Assembly: GCA_038231215.1 (NCBI GenBank)
Contig: JBBRLS010000003.1
Location: forward strand, 1-64,000
Reading direction: 5' to 3'
DNA length: 64,000 nucleotides
Source of the DNA: Schlegelella_A sp038231215
GTDB lineage: Bacteria > Pseudomonadota > Gammaproteobacteria > Burkholderiales > Burkholderiaceae_C
Below the pieces are notes generated by a model. It did no database searches. It saw only the letters and a list, made by a program, of their open reading frames with translations, and was not told the origin of the DNA. Position numbers and translations under genes: made by a program. Each line of letters opens with the position of its first letter. The first letter of the stretch is position 1. Positions 47,426-56,329 of the stretch are shown one piece after another.

Positions 47426-50191
47426 CTAGTGCGCCTCTTCCCAGTTGGCACCGACGCCGACGTCGGCGACCAGTGGCACGGCCAGCGTCGCCACGCTCGA
47501 CATGATGCGCGGCACCGCCTCGCGGGCCCAGCCGAGCTCGGCTTCGGGCACCTCGAAGACGAGCTCGTCGTGCACCTGCATGATCATGCGCGTCGCGCGC
47601 TGCTCGCGGTCGAGCGCTTCCTGCACCGCGATCATGGCCAGCTTGATGAGGTCGGCGGCCGTGCCCTGCATCGGCGCGTTGATCGCCTGGCGCTCGGCGG
47701 CGGCGCGGCGCGGCCCGCCGCCGGCCTTGATGTCGGGCAGGTGCACGCGTCGGCCGAACAGCGTCTCGACGTAGCCCTTGTCGCGCGCCGACGCGCGCGT
47801 CTCGTCCATGTAGCGCTTGACGCCCGGATAGCGCGCGAAGTAGCGCTCGATGTAGGCGGTGGCGGCGCTGCGCTCGATGCCGAGGTTGGCGGCCAGGCCG
47901 AACGCGCTCATGCCGTAGATGAGGCCGAAGTTGATGACCTTGGCATAGCGGCGCTGCTCGCTCGAGACCTCGGGCACGGCGACGCCGAAGACCTCGGAGG
48001 CAGTCGCGCGGTGCACGTCGATGCCGGCGCCGAAGGCCGCGAGCAGGCCGGCGTCGGCCGAGATGTGCGCCATGATGCGCAGCTCGATCTGCGAATAGTC
48101 GGCCGAGAGAATCATCGATCCCGGCGGCGCGATGAAGGCCTCGCGGATGCGCCGGCCCTCGGCCGTGCGCACGGGGATGTTCTGCAGGTTCGGGTCGTTG
48201 CTCGAAAGGCGGCCGGTGACGGCGACGGCCTGCGCGTAGTTGGTATGGACGCGGCCGGTCGCCGGGTTCACCATCAACGGCAGCTTGTCGGTGTAAGTGC
48301 CCTTCAGCTTGGAGAGGCTGCGATGCTCGAGCAGCCTGGCCGGCAGCGGATAGTCGGCGGCCAGTTCGGCAAGCACCTCTTCGTCGGTCGAAGGCGCACC
48401 GCTCGCCGTCTTGCGTCCGACCGGCAATCCGAGCTTTCCGAACAGGATCTCGCCGATCTGCTTCGGGCTGCCGAGGTTGAAGGGCTGGCCCGCCAGCACA
48501 TAGGCTTCGGTCTCGAGCGCCAGCATGCGCTCGGCGAGCTGCTGGCTTTGCGCCGCGAGCTTCGCCGAATCGATGAGCACGCCGGTGCGCTCGATGCGCG
48601 CCAGGATCTGCGAGGTCGGCATCTCGATGTCGCGATAGACGCGCAGCAAGCCCGGCTCGGCCTCGATCTGCGGCCAGAGCGCCTGGTGCACGTGCAGCGC
48701 CATGTCGCTGTCCTCGCACGAATAGGTGGCAGCCCGGTCGATGTCGACCTGCGTGAACGAGATCTGGTTCGCGCCCTTGCCGGTCATGTCCTCGTAGGTG
48801 AGGCCGGTGCGGCCGAGGTGGCGGAAGGCGAGGCTCTCCAGGCTGTGCGGCTTGTGCGCCTCGAAGACGTAGCTTTCGAGCAGCGTGTCGTGACGGTAGC
48901 CGCGCACCGCGATGCCGGCGCCGGCGAAGACGTGGGTGTCGAACTTGACGTTCTGCCCGACCTTGGCGGCGGCGGCGTTCTCGAGCCAGGGTTTGAGGCG
49001 TGCCATCACCGCGTCGAAGGCAAGCTGGTCGGGCGCGCCGGCATAGTCGTGGCGCAGGGGAATGTAGGCCGCCTCGCCCGGCGCGACGGCCACCGAGATG
49101 CCGACGAGCATGGCGCGGATCGGGTCGAGCGAATCGGTCTCGGTGTCGAGCGCCGTCAGCTCGGAGGCCTCGATGCGCGCGACCCAGGCGGCTAGCGCTT
49201 CCATCGTCGTCACCGTCTCGTAGTTCTTGACGATGCTCTCACTCGGCACCGAGGCCGGCACGTCGATGATCGCTTTGCCGCTGCTGCTCGCCGCCGGCGT
49301 CTCCGCCGTATTGGCCGCGGCGGCCGCTTCGAGCTCGCGCCGCATCGAAGCGAAGCCGTAGCGATCGTAGAAGGCGGACAGTGCAGGAACGTCGATCGGC
49401 CCGAACGCCAGGCCGTCGAACTCCGGCCAGCCAAGCACATGCCCGCTCAGGTCGCAATCGGTGACGACGGTGACGAGGCGCTTGCCCTGCGGCAGCCAGT
49501 CGAGCGCCTTCCTCAGGTTGTCGCCGACGACGCCCTTGATGGTCGGCGCCGCGGCGATGACGGCGTCGAGCGATCCATGCTCGGCGATCCACTTCACCGC
49601 CGTCTTCGGCCCGACCTTGTCGACGCCTGGAACGTTGTCGACCGAGTCGCCGATCAACGCCAGGTAGTCGACGATGCGCTCCGGCGGCACGCCGAACTTG
49701 GCGGTGACGCCGGCGACGTCGAGCCGCTCGCTGCTCATCGTGTTGATGAGCGTGACATTGGCGTCGACGAGCTGCGCCATGTCCTTGTCGCCGGTCGAGA
49801 TGACGACCTTGAAGCCGCCCTTGGCGGCCATGCAGGAGATCGTGCCGATCGCGTCGTCGGCCTCGATGCCGGGGACAGTGAGCACCGGCCAGCCGAGCAG
49901 CTTGACGGCCTCGATGATGGGATCGATCTGCAGCGCCAGGTCTTCGGGCATCGACGAGCGCGTCGCCTTGTACTCGGCGTACCAGTCGTCGCGAAAGGTC
50001 TTGCCCTTGGCATCGAAGACGCAGGCGCCGTGCAACGCCGGATACTGCTCGCGCAACAGCTTCATCATCGAGACCACGCCGCGGATCGCACCGGTCGGAA
50101 CGCCACCCGGGCCGCGCAGATCGGGCAGCGCGTGGTAGGCGCGATAAAGATAGCTCGAGCCGTCGACGAGCAGCAATGTCCTGTCCACCAT
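47426..50191 (-). CDS. polA: DNA polymerase I
   Basis: This 921-residue, full-length Pol I has an N-terminal 5'-3' exonuclease (LLLVDGSSYLYRAYHALPDL, STGDKDMAQLVDANVTLINT, YLALIGDSVDNVPGVDKVGP). The 3'-5' exonuclease domain has T-A-L-D-T-E-T-D-S-L-D with the metal-binding Asp and Glu. The polymerase domain has ILSADYSQIELRIMAHISAD (motif A), RRYAKVINFGLIYGMSAFGL (motif B) and I-M-Q-V-H-D-E-L-V-F-E (motif C). All catalytic residues appear intact. It diverges from the DUF2782 gene across 50 bases. Confidence 0.98.
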   Translation of the reverse strand: MVDRTLLLVDGSSYLYRAYHALPDLRGPGGVPTGAIRGVVSMMKLLREQYPALHGACVFDAKGKTFRDDWYAEYKATRSSMPEDLALQIDPIIEAVKLLGWPVLTVPGIEADDAIGTISCMAAKGGFKVVISTGDKDMAQLVDANVTLINTMSSERLDVAGVTAKFGVPPERIVDYLALIGDSVDNVPGVDKVGPKTAVKWIAEHGSLDAVIAAAPTIKGVVGDNLRKALDWLPQGKRLVTVVTDCDLSGHVLGWPEFDGLAFGPIDVPALSAFYDRYGFASMRRELEAAAAANTAETPAASSSGKAIIDVPASVPSESIVKNYETVTTMEALAAWVARIEASELTALDTETDSLDPIRAMLVGISVAVAPGEAAYIPLRHDYAGAPDQLAFDAVMARLKPWLENAAAAKVGQNVKFDTHVFAGAGIAVRGYRHDTLLESYVFEAHKPHSLESLAFRHLGRTGLTYEDMTGKGANQISFTQVDIDRAATYSCEDSDMALHVHQALWPQIEAEPGLLRVYRDIEMPTSQILARIERTGVLIDSAKLAAQSQQLAERMLALETEAYVLAGQPFNLGSPKQIGEILFGKLGLPVGRKTASGAPSTDEEVLAELAADYPLPARLLEHRSLSKLKGTYTDKLPLMVNPATGRVHTNYAQAVAVTGRLSSNDPNLQNIPVRTAEGRRIREAFIAPPGSMILSADYSQIELRIMAHISADAGLLAAFGAGIDVHRATASEVFGVAVPEVSSEQRRYAKVINFGLIYGMSAFGLAANLGIERSAATAYIERYFARYPGVKRYMDETRASARDKGYVETLFGRRVHLPDIKAGGGPRRAAAERQAINAPMQGTAADLIKLAMIAVQEALDREQRATRMIMQVHDELVFEVPEAELGWAREAVPRIMSSVATLAVPLVADVGVGANWEEAH

Positions 50192-50241
50192 GCGGGCGAT
50201 TGTGAAGGATGGTCCGCAGCCGTCGCCCTAGAATGGTGCCC

Positions 50242-50598
50242 ATGAAATCGACCTCGCTTGCCGCCATTGCGCTGGCCCTGGCCTGGCTGGGCGGCGCCTC
50301 GGCGCAGGCCGCCGACACGACGCCGGCACCGTCGCCTTCGGCCACTCCCCCAGTCGAGATCGCGATCGAAAAAGAGGGCAAGGAGCCCGTCATCAAACGC
50401 ACCGTCATCGAAGACAAGAGCGCGCACATCGAAGAGATTCGCGTGCGCGGCCAGTTGCAAAAGGTGACCGTCGATCCCAAAGGCAGCGCGCCCGCCTACG
50501 AGATCATCGTCGGCGGCGGCGAGCACGAATTTTCCGAGGGCAAGAACCCGACGCGAGGCGCTGTGGGCCAACGCGTCTGGAACGTCTTCAGGTTCTGA
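50242..50598 (+). CDS. DUF2782 exported protein
   Basis: This 118-residue protein starts at ATG 50242. The signal peptide is SLAAIALALAWLGGASAQAA, then a Pro-rich linker and the DUF2782 core: VEIAIEKEGKEPVIKRTVIE, DKSAHIEEIRVRGQLQKVTV, and a final W-N-V-F-R-F. The family is a short periplasmic protein encoded next to polA and thrB in betaproteobacteria; its role is unknown. The gene begins 50 bases from polA, reading away. Confidence 0.9.
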   Translation: MKSTSLAAIALALAWLGGASAQAADTTPAPSPSATPPVEIAIEKEGKEPVIKRTVIEDKSAHIEEIRVRGQLQKVTVDPKGSAPAYEIIVGGGEHEFSEGKNPTRGAVGQRVWNVFRF

Positions 50599-50620
50599 GC
50601 GGCGCGCCGCTTCCGTTTCG

Positions 50621-51601
50621 ATGGCGGTCTTCACCGAGGTTTCCTTCGACGAGGCCGCGCGCCTGATCGAAGGCCTCGACATCGGCACCTTGCGCCAGCT
50701 CGCGCCCTGCGCGGGCGGCATCGAGAACACCAACTACTTCGTCGACACGAGCACCGGCCGCTATGTGCTGACGCTGTTCGAGCGGCTGAGCGCCGCCGAG
50801 CTGCCCTTCTACCTCCAGCTCATGAAGCACCTCGCCGACGTCGGCCTGCCCGTCCCCGGCCCGCATGCCGACGCGAGCGGCAACCTGCTGCTCGCGCTGA
50901 AGGGCAAGCCCGCCGCCGTCGTCGACCGGCTGCCCGGCGAGCATCACCTCGCGCCCGACGCCGCCGACTGTGCCAGCGTGGGTACCATGCTCGCCGGCAT
51001 GCACCTGGCCGCCGCCGACTTCCCGCTCGTGCAGCCGAACCTGCGCGGCCTGGCCTGGTGGACGGCCAACGTGCCCGCGGTGCTGCCGCACCTCGAGCCG
51101 CGCCTCGCCGAGCTGATGCAGGACGAGCTCGCCTACCAGCAGCACATCGCCGAGACGCCGGCGCACGCCGCCTTGCCGCGCGGCGCCATCCATGGCGACC
51201 TGTTCCGCGACAACGTCATGTTCGACCGCCACGTTCTTGCGGGCGTCTTCGACTTCTATTTCGCCGGCGTCGATTGCCTGCTCTTCGACATCGCCGTCGC
51301 CCTCAACGACTGGTGCATCGACCTCGAATCTGGCCGGCTCGTCGAAGACCGCGCCGAGGCCTTCGTCGAAGCCTACGAAAGCGTGCGGCCGCTCGAAAGC
51401 GCCGAGTTGCGCCTGCTGCCGGCGCTGATGCGCGGCGCCGCCTTCCGCTTCTGGCTCTCGCGCTCGTGGGACGTCTATCTGCCGCGCGAGGCGATGCTGC
51501 TCACCGCCCACGACCCGACGCATTTCGAACGCGTGCTCATGCAGCGGCGCGAGACACCGTGGCACCCGGAGCGACACCGCAAGGACGGGCTGACGACATG
51601 A
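50621..51601 (+). CDS. thrB: Homoserine kinase ThrB
   Basis: This 326-residue protein is of the aminoglycoside-phosphotransferase-fold homoserine kinase type used by beta- and alphaproteobacteria (ThrB2). Motifs are GGIENTNYFVDTSTGRYVLT, A-I-H-G-D-L-F-R-D-N-V-M-F-D (catalytic H-G-D-x4-N), then G-V-F-D-F-Y-F-A-G metal site, and D-W-C-I-D. It makes O-phosphohomoserine for threonine. It overlaps the next gene by four bases (ATGA). Confidence 0.96.
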   Translation: MAVFTEVSFDEAARLIEGLDIGTLRQLAPCAGGIENTNYFVDTSTGRYVLTLFERLSAAELPFYLQLMKHLADVGLPVPGPHADASGNLLLALKGKPAAVVDRLPGEHHLAPDAADCASVGTMLAGMHLAAADFPLVQPNLRGLAWWTANVPAVLPHLEPRLAELMQDELAYQQHIAETPAHAALPRGAIHGDLFRDNVMFDRHVLAGVFDFYFAGVDCLLFDIAVALNDWCIDLESGRLVEDRAEAFVEAYESVRPLESAELRLLPALMRGAAFRFWLSRSWDVYLPREAMLLTAHDPTHFERVLMQRRETPWHPERHRKDGLTT

Positions 51602-52404
51602 AGTTCCTGAGCGTGCGCCCGGGCGAAGGCGTGGCCTGGGTGCGGCGCGCCTTCCAGGCGTTCTTTCGCCAGCCCTTCGGCTTTGCCGGCCTGTTCGCGG
51701 CCTGCGCGCTCGTCTTCTTCGGGCTCGTCATCATCCCCGTCGTCGGCGAAGCGGCCCTCGTCGTCCTGGCGCCGATCGGCACCCTCGTCTTCATGATCGC
51801 GACGCGCCGCACCGCGGCCGGCGAGCGGCCCTTGCCCGGCGCTTTCGTCGAGCTCTTTGCAGCGCCGCGGACGCGCCTCCTCACCTTGCTGAAGCTCGGC
51901 CTCGTCTACCTCGTCGCCGTGTTCGGCGCGGTGTTGCTCATCGCCGCCGTCGAAGGCAATTCGCTGACCGCATTCATGGAGGCCGTCACCAATCCGAAGA
52001 CGCCTCCCGAGCAATCCGCAGTGCGTCTTGCCGACCCACGGCTACAGCTCGGCTTCCTGCTTCGCATCGGCCTCGGCGCCCTGCTCTCAGTGCCGTTCTG
52101 GCACGCCCCCGGCCTGGTCTGGTGGGGCGGGCATGGCTGGGCCAAGGCGCTCTTCTTCAGCACCGTGGCGATCTGGCGCAACAAGGCCGCATTCGCCTTG
52201 TACGGCCTGGTCTGGATCGGCGTGTTCCTGGTCTTCGCGATGCTGCTCGGCGTCGTCATCGCCCTGCTTGGCGAGGACCAGGCGCGCTTCGTCGCGACCT
52301 CGATCTTCTTCTTCATCTCGACCGTGCTCTACGCCAGCCTGTGGTTCACCTTTGCCGGCTGCTTTGCCGAGGCCACTGCCGAGCCGGACCCGCCCGCGCC
52401 GTGA
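51598..52404 (+). CDS. BPSS1780-family membrane protein
   Basis: This 268-residue protein has about six helices. Landmarks: RRAFQAFFRQPFGFAGLFAA, LVVLAPIGTLVFMIATRRTA, F-W-H-A-P-G-L-V-W-W, then S-V-A-I-W-R-N-K-like F-S-T-V-A-I-W-R-N-K-A-A-F. This family is frequent downstream of thrB in Burkholderiales. No biochemical function known. Translational coupling to thrB through ATGA. Confidence 0.9.
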   Translation: MKFLSVRPGEGVAWVRRAFQAFFRQPFGFAGLFAACALVFFGLVIIPVVGEAALVVLAPIGTLVFMIATRRTAAGERPLPGAFVELFAAPRTRLLTLLKLGLVYLVAVFGAVLLIAAVEGNSLTAFMEAVTNPKTPPEQSAVRLADPRLQLGFLLRIGLGALLSVPFWHAPGLVWWGGHGWAKALFFSTVAIWRNKAAFALYGLVWIGVFLVFAMLLGVVIALLGEDQARFVATSIFFFISTVLYASLWFTFAGCFAEATAEPDPPAP

Positions 52405-52447
52405 TCCTTGGTAACGTCGCTGTCCGGATACAACCGAGGGAGCTTCG

Positions 52448-53197
52448 ATGAACAAGGTCGCCATCGTCACCGGCGCGGGCAGCGGCATCGGCCGCGCCAC
52501 GGCGCTCGCCCTGCTGAAGGCCGGCTGGCAGGTCGCCCTGGCCGGGCGCCGCGCCGACGCGCTCGAGGCCACCCGCGCCGCTGCCGGCGAGCTTGCCGAC
52601 CATGCCATCGCCGTGCCCACCGACGCCACCGACCCGGCTGCGGTGAAGGCCTTGTTCGCAGCGACGAAGGAAGCCTTCGGCCGCCTCGACCTGCTCTTCA
52701 ACAACGCCGGCACCGGCGCGCCCGCGGTGCCGCTCGAAGACCTGACGATCGAGCAGTGGAAGACGGTGGTCGACATCAACCTCAGCGCCGTCTTCTACTG
52801 CACGCAGGAAGCCTTCCGGATGATGAAGAGCCAGACTCCGCGCGGCGGCCGCATCATCAACAACGGCTCGATCTCGGCGCACGCGCCACGGCCCTTCAGC
52901 TCGCCTTACACCGCGACCAAGCACGCCATCACCGGCCTCACCAAGGCGACCTCGCTCGACGGCCGCGCCTATGACATCGCCTGCGGCCAGATCGACATCG
53001 GCAACGCCGCCACCGAAATGACGCAGCGCATGACGCAGGGCGTCCTCCAGGCCAACTTCGAGAAGGCCGTCGAGCCGCGCATGGACGTGCAGCACGTCGC
53101 CGATTCGGTCGTGCACATGGCCAGCCTTCCACTCGACGCCAACGTGCAATTCCTGACGGTGATGGCCACCAAGATGCCTTTCGTCGGCCGCGGTTGA
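52448..53197 (+). CDS. Short-chain dehydrogenase/reductase
   Basis: This 249-residue protein starts at ATG 52448, with GAGGGAGC about 7 bases upstream. SDR motifs: T-G-A-G-S-G-I-G for cofactor binding, L-F-N-N-A-G-T-G, INNGSISAHAPRPFSSPYTA with the catalytic Ser and Tyr of Y-T-A-T-K, then GQIDIGNAATEMT. An Arg in A-G-R-R-A-D after strand 2 hints at NADP use. The substrate is unknown. Confidence 0.93.
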   Translation: MNKVAIVTGAGSGIGRATALALLKAGWQVALAGRRADALEATRAAAGELADHAIAVPTDATDPAAVKALFAATKEAFGRLDLLFNNAGTGAPAVPLEDLTIEQWKTVVDINLSAVFYCTQEAFRMMKSQTPRGGRIINNGSISAHAPRPFSSPYTATKHAITGLTKATSLDGRAYDIACGQIDIGNAATEMTQRMTQGVLQANFEKAVEPRMDVQHVADSVVHMASLPLDANVQFLTVMATKMPFVGRG

Positions 53198-53285
53198 TCG
53201 ACGACAATCGTTTGCATGAACCTTCTCGACGTTGCCGTTCCCGGCGGTTCGGCGCCTGCCCGATAAGAAGCATCAAGACACATCG

Positions 53286-53981
53286 ATGACGACCAACATC
53301 CATTTCATCGGCGGCGAAAAGGGCGGCGTCGGCAAGTCGCTGATGTCGCGCGTGCTGGCCCAGTACATGATCGACCACGAGCTGCCCTTCCTCGGCTTCG
53401 ACACCGACCGTTCGCACGGCGCGCTGATGCGCTTCTATGCCGGCTACGCGTCGCCGGTCGCGATCGACAGGATCGAGTCGCTCGACGCGATCGTCGAGGC
53501 CGCGGTCGACCAGCCGGGCCGGCGCATCCTCGTCGACCTGGCGGCGCAGACGCACGATCCGCTCGCCACCTGGATGGAAGAAGCCGGCGTGCTGAGCCTG
53601 GCCGACGAACTTGGCATGAAGCTCTTCTACTGGCACGTCATGGACTCGGGCAAGGACTCGGTCGACCTGCTGCGTCGCCTGCTCGACCGCTTCGGCACCG
53701 GCATGGCCTACGTGCTCGTGCGCAACCAGGTGCGCGGCAGCGACTTCTCCTCGCTCGAGCAATCGGGCGAGCAGGCGCGCGCCATCGCCATGGGCGCGCA
53801 CGTCGTCTCGGTGAAGAAGCTGCACGAAAGCGCGATCCAGAAGATCGACAACACGAGCAGCAGCTTCTGGAAGGCGAAGAGCGGCGAGAAGGATGCCAGC
53901 GGCCTCGGCCTGATGGACCGGCAGCGCGTCAAGATGTGGCTGCGCGACGTCTATCGCGAGATCGACGAAGTCGGAGTCTGA
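53286..53981 (+). CDS. ParA/MinD-like P-loop ATPase
   Basis: This 231-residue protein starts at ATG 53286. The deviant Walker A G-G-E-K-G-G-V-G-K-S gives the ParA/MinD class signature Lys. F-D-T-D-R-S-H-G follows, and R-I-L-V-D-L-A-A-Q is the Walker B region. The later part (FYWHVMDSGKDSVDLLRRLL and VLVRNQVRGSDFSSLEQSG) resembles ATPases annotated with mobilisation or plasmid proteins. There is no ParB, MinE or parS-like repeat nearby, so a positioning role is unproven. Confidence 0.8.
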   Translation: MTTNIHFIGGEKGGVGKSLMSRVLAQYMIDHELPFLGFDTDRSHGALMRFYAGYASPVAIDRIESLDAIVEAAVDQPGRRILVDLAAQTHDPLATWMEEAGVLSLADELGMKLFYWHVMDSGKDSVDLLRRLLDRFGTGMAYVLVRNQVRGSDFSSLEQSGEQARAIAMGAHVVSVKKLHESAIQKIDNTSSSFWKAKSGEKDASGLGLMDRQRVKMWLRDVYREIDEVGV

Positions 53982-53982
53982 A

Positions 53983-55500
53983 TTGACGCTGCCGCGGCGC
54001 CGGTTCGTCGCCGGCAGCGCAGCGTTCACGGTCGCACCCTGGCTGCTCGGCGGCGTGCGCGGCGCCGACATGGCGCGCTTCGCCCTCGGCATCGCTTCCG
54101 GCCAGCCGCGCGCCGACGGCATGGTGCTCTGGACGCGCCTCCTCGGCGACAGCCTCGGGCCACGCGAGACGGTGCGCTGGGAAGTCGCCGACGACGAGCA
54201 GTTCCGGCGCATCGTCGCCCGCGGCGAGGAGACCGCCGAGGCCGCCTGGGCACACAGCGTCCACGCCGAGCCGTCCGGCCTCGCCCCGGACCGCTGGTAC
54301 TGGTACCGCTTCAACGCCCTCGGCGAGCAGAGCGCGGTCGGCCGCACGCGCACCGCGCCCGCCGCTGACTCGGCGGCGAGCCTGCGCTTCGTCATCACGA
54401 GCTGCCAGCGCTACGACGTCGGCCGTTACGCCGCGTGGCGCCATATCGCCGCCGAGAACCCCGACGTGGTGATGTTTCTCGGCGACTACATCTACGAAAC
54501 CGCCTCACGCCCCGATGCGATCCGCCGCCACGAAGGCGGCGAGGCGAAGACGCTCGACCAGTACCGCGCCCGCTACGCAACCTACAAGAGCGACCCGTTG
54601 CTGCAGGCGGCGCATGCGGCCGCGCCCTGGCTCCTGGTGTGGGACGACCACGAGGTGTCGAACGACTACGCGAACCTGCGCGGTGAGGACCTGACGCAGG
54701 ACTTTGCGGCGCGACGCAGCGCGGCTTATCGCGCGTACTGGGAGCACATGCCGTTCCCGAAGTCGGCGCGCCCGATGGGGCCCGACATGCGCATCGTCAG
54801 CCGGCTCGACTGGGGCACCCTGGCCCGCATCCATCTCGTCGACGACCGCCAATACCGCGACGTGCAGGTCTGCGCCAGGCCGGGCCGCGGCGGATCGAAC
54901 ACCGTGACCCTGGACGACTGCCCCGGGTTGATCGACCCGAAGCGCACGCTGCTCGGCTTCGAGCAGGAACGCTGGCTGGCCGAAGGCTGGGATCTGTCGC
55001 GACCGTGGAACCTGCTTGCGCAGCAGACGCTGATGGCGCGCTTATCCTGGCAGGACCCGGCGCTGCCCGGACGCGGCGCCTACTGGACCGACGGCTGGGA
55101 CGGCTACGCGCCAGCGCGCAATCGATTGCTCGGCGTCGTGGCCGAGAAGAACGTGCCAGGCGTCGTCGTGCTCGGCGGCGATGTGCACAGCAACTACGTC
55201 GCCGACCTGAAGGCCGACTACGACGATCCGAAGTCGCCGGTCGTCGCCAGCGAGTTCTGCGGTACGTCGATCACCAGCCTGTCGTTGCCGCAGTCGCGAA
55301 TCGACGCGGCGCGCGCCTTCAATCCGCATATCCGGCTCGCCCGCTCCGACCAGCGCGGCTACATGAGCTTCGACCTCGCCGCCAAGCAGATGAGCGCGCG
55401 CGTGCAGACCGTCGACAACCCGCTCGATGCGGCGAGCGGCATCACGACAACGGCGCGCTTCGTCGTCGATCCGAAAAGGCCGGGGCCGCTCGCCGCCTGA
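53983..55500 (+). CDS. phoD: PhoD-type alkaline phosphatase
   Basis: This 505-residue protein starts at TTG 53983, one base after the previous stop. A Tat signal (P-R-R-R-F-V-A-G-S-A-A-F) leads into the PhoD N-terminal domain (GIASGQPRADGMVLWTRL). The metallophosphatase domain has FVITSCQRYDVGRYAAWRHI, VMFLGDYIYETASR, LLVWDDHEVSNDYANLRGED and VVVLGGDVHSNYV. It acts on phosphodiesters and monoesters in the periplasm, typically under phosphate limitation. The nearby ppx and ppk1 genes are also linked to phosphate. Confidence 0.94.
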   Translation: MTLPRRRFVAGSAAFTVAPWLLGGVRGADMARFALGIASGQPRADGMVLWTRLLGDSLGPRETVRWEVADDEQFRRIVARGEETAEAAWAHSVHAEPSGLAPDRWYWYRFNALGEQSAVGRTRTAPAADSAASLRFVITSCQRYDVGRYAAWRHIAAENPDVVMFLGDYIYETASRPDAIRRHEGGEAKTLDQYRARYATYKSDPLLQAAHAAAPWLLVWDDHEVSNDYANLRGEDLTQDFAARRSAAYRAYWEHMPFPKSARPMGPDMRIVSRLDWGTLARIHLVDDRQYRDVQVCARPGRGGSNTVTLDDCPGLIDPKRTLLGFEQERWLAEGWDLSRPWNLLAQQTLMARLSWQDPALPGRGAYWTDGWDGYAPARNRLLGVVAEKNVPGVVVLGGDVHSNYVADLKADYDDPKSPVVASEFCGTSITSLSLPQSRIDAARAFNPHIRLARSDQRGYMSFDLAAKQMSARVQTVDNPLDAASGITTTARFVVDPKRPGPLAA

Positions 55501-55531
55501 GACTGCACTGGCGCGCCGCCATCGGCGCGCC

Positions 55532-56155
55532 TCAGAAGAGACCCGTCTTGTCAGCGGCCCCGAGCAAGGTCTTCGACAGCTCGCCGAGTTGCGCATTGAT
55601 GTCGGGCGAAGGCGCCGTCACGGCGCGCGCCGTCCACAGCAGCCTGCCGGTCGCGACATCGGTGACGCGACCGTTGGCCGAGTAGCCGGTCGTGACGCGG
55701 CCGCCGCCGATCGGCGCGGTCACGCCAACGCCGACCGCACTGCTGCGCCCGAAGCCGAAGCCGCCGATGCCGATCGAAAAGCCCGGGCTGACGTCGGTGA
55801 GCGCCGGCGCGATCGTGACCACCATCAGCGCCTTGGCGCCGGCGCTGCGCGCCGCCGGCATCAGCTGCCCGTCGACGGCGCGATCGGTTCCGAGCGCGGT
55901 ATCCGGCGCCGCGAACACCGGCGTCGCGCCACGTGCCACGACCTCGCCGGCGATCTGGTCCTGGCAGAGCCGACGGACCACGAGGTCGTATGCGTCGCAG
56001 GCGACCAACACCGTCGCGCCGTGCAGAAATCCGGGCTGCGCGCCGAGTTGCGGATCGGTCCATTGCGCGTCGAGCTGCGGTGTGCTGGCACAGGCGCCCA
56101 GCAGCGCGGCGGCGGCGGCGGCAAGACCGGATCGGCTGGGCGAGAAAGTCTTCAT
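55532..56155 (-). CDS. Lipoprotein with DUF4136-like features
   Basis: This 207-residue protein has a lipoprotein signal peptide with lipobox L-G-A-C (Cys22). The mature part begins ASTPQLDAQWTDPQLGAQPG and contains AYDLVVRRLCQDQIAGEVVA, ALMVVTIAPALTD, then a Gly-rich IGIGGFGFGRSSAVGVGVT segment. V-A-T-G-R-L-L-W-T-A-R-A near the end resembles DUF4136-type lipoproteins. The 174 bases to the uvrD gene hold nothing recognisable. Confidence 0.7.
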   Translation of the reverse strand: MKTFSPSRSGLAAAAAALLGACASTPQLDAQWTDPQLGAQPGFLHGATVLVACDAYDLVVRRLCQDQIAGEVVARGATPVFAAPDTALGTDRAVDGQLMPAARSAGAKALMVVTIAPALTDVSPGFSIGIGGFGFGRSSAVGVGVTAPIGGGRVTTGYSANGRVTDVATGRLLWTARAVTAPSPDINAQLGELSKTLLGAADKTGLF

Positions 56156-56329
56156 ACGTGTCTCCTGAGCGAACAGCGATGCGCGAGCAACCTTCCGATC
56201 AGCTTACTCGCCCGCATCGCCGGCGACGCGTGCACCCGTCACGAAGGCGACGAACGCCTGCGGTCCGGATGCCTGACGGCTGCCGAGTCGGGTGAGACCG
56301 CTCCCGCCCTCGCACCCCTGAGCCATTGC

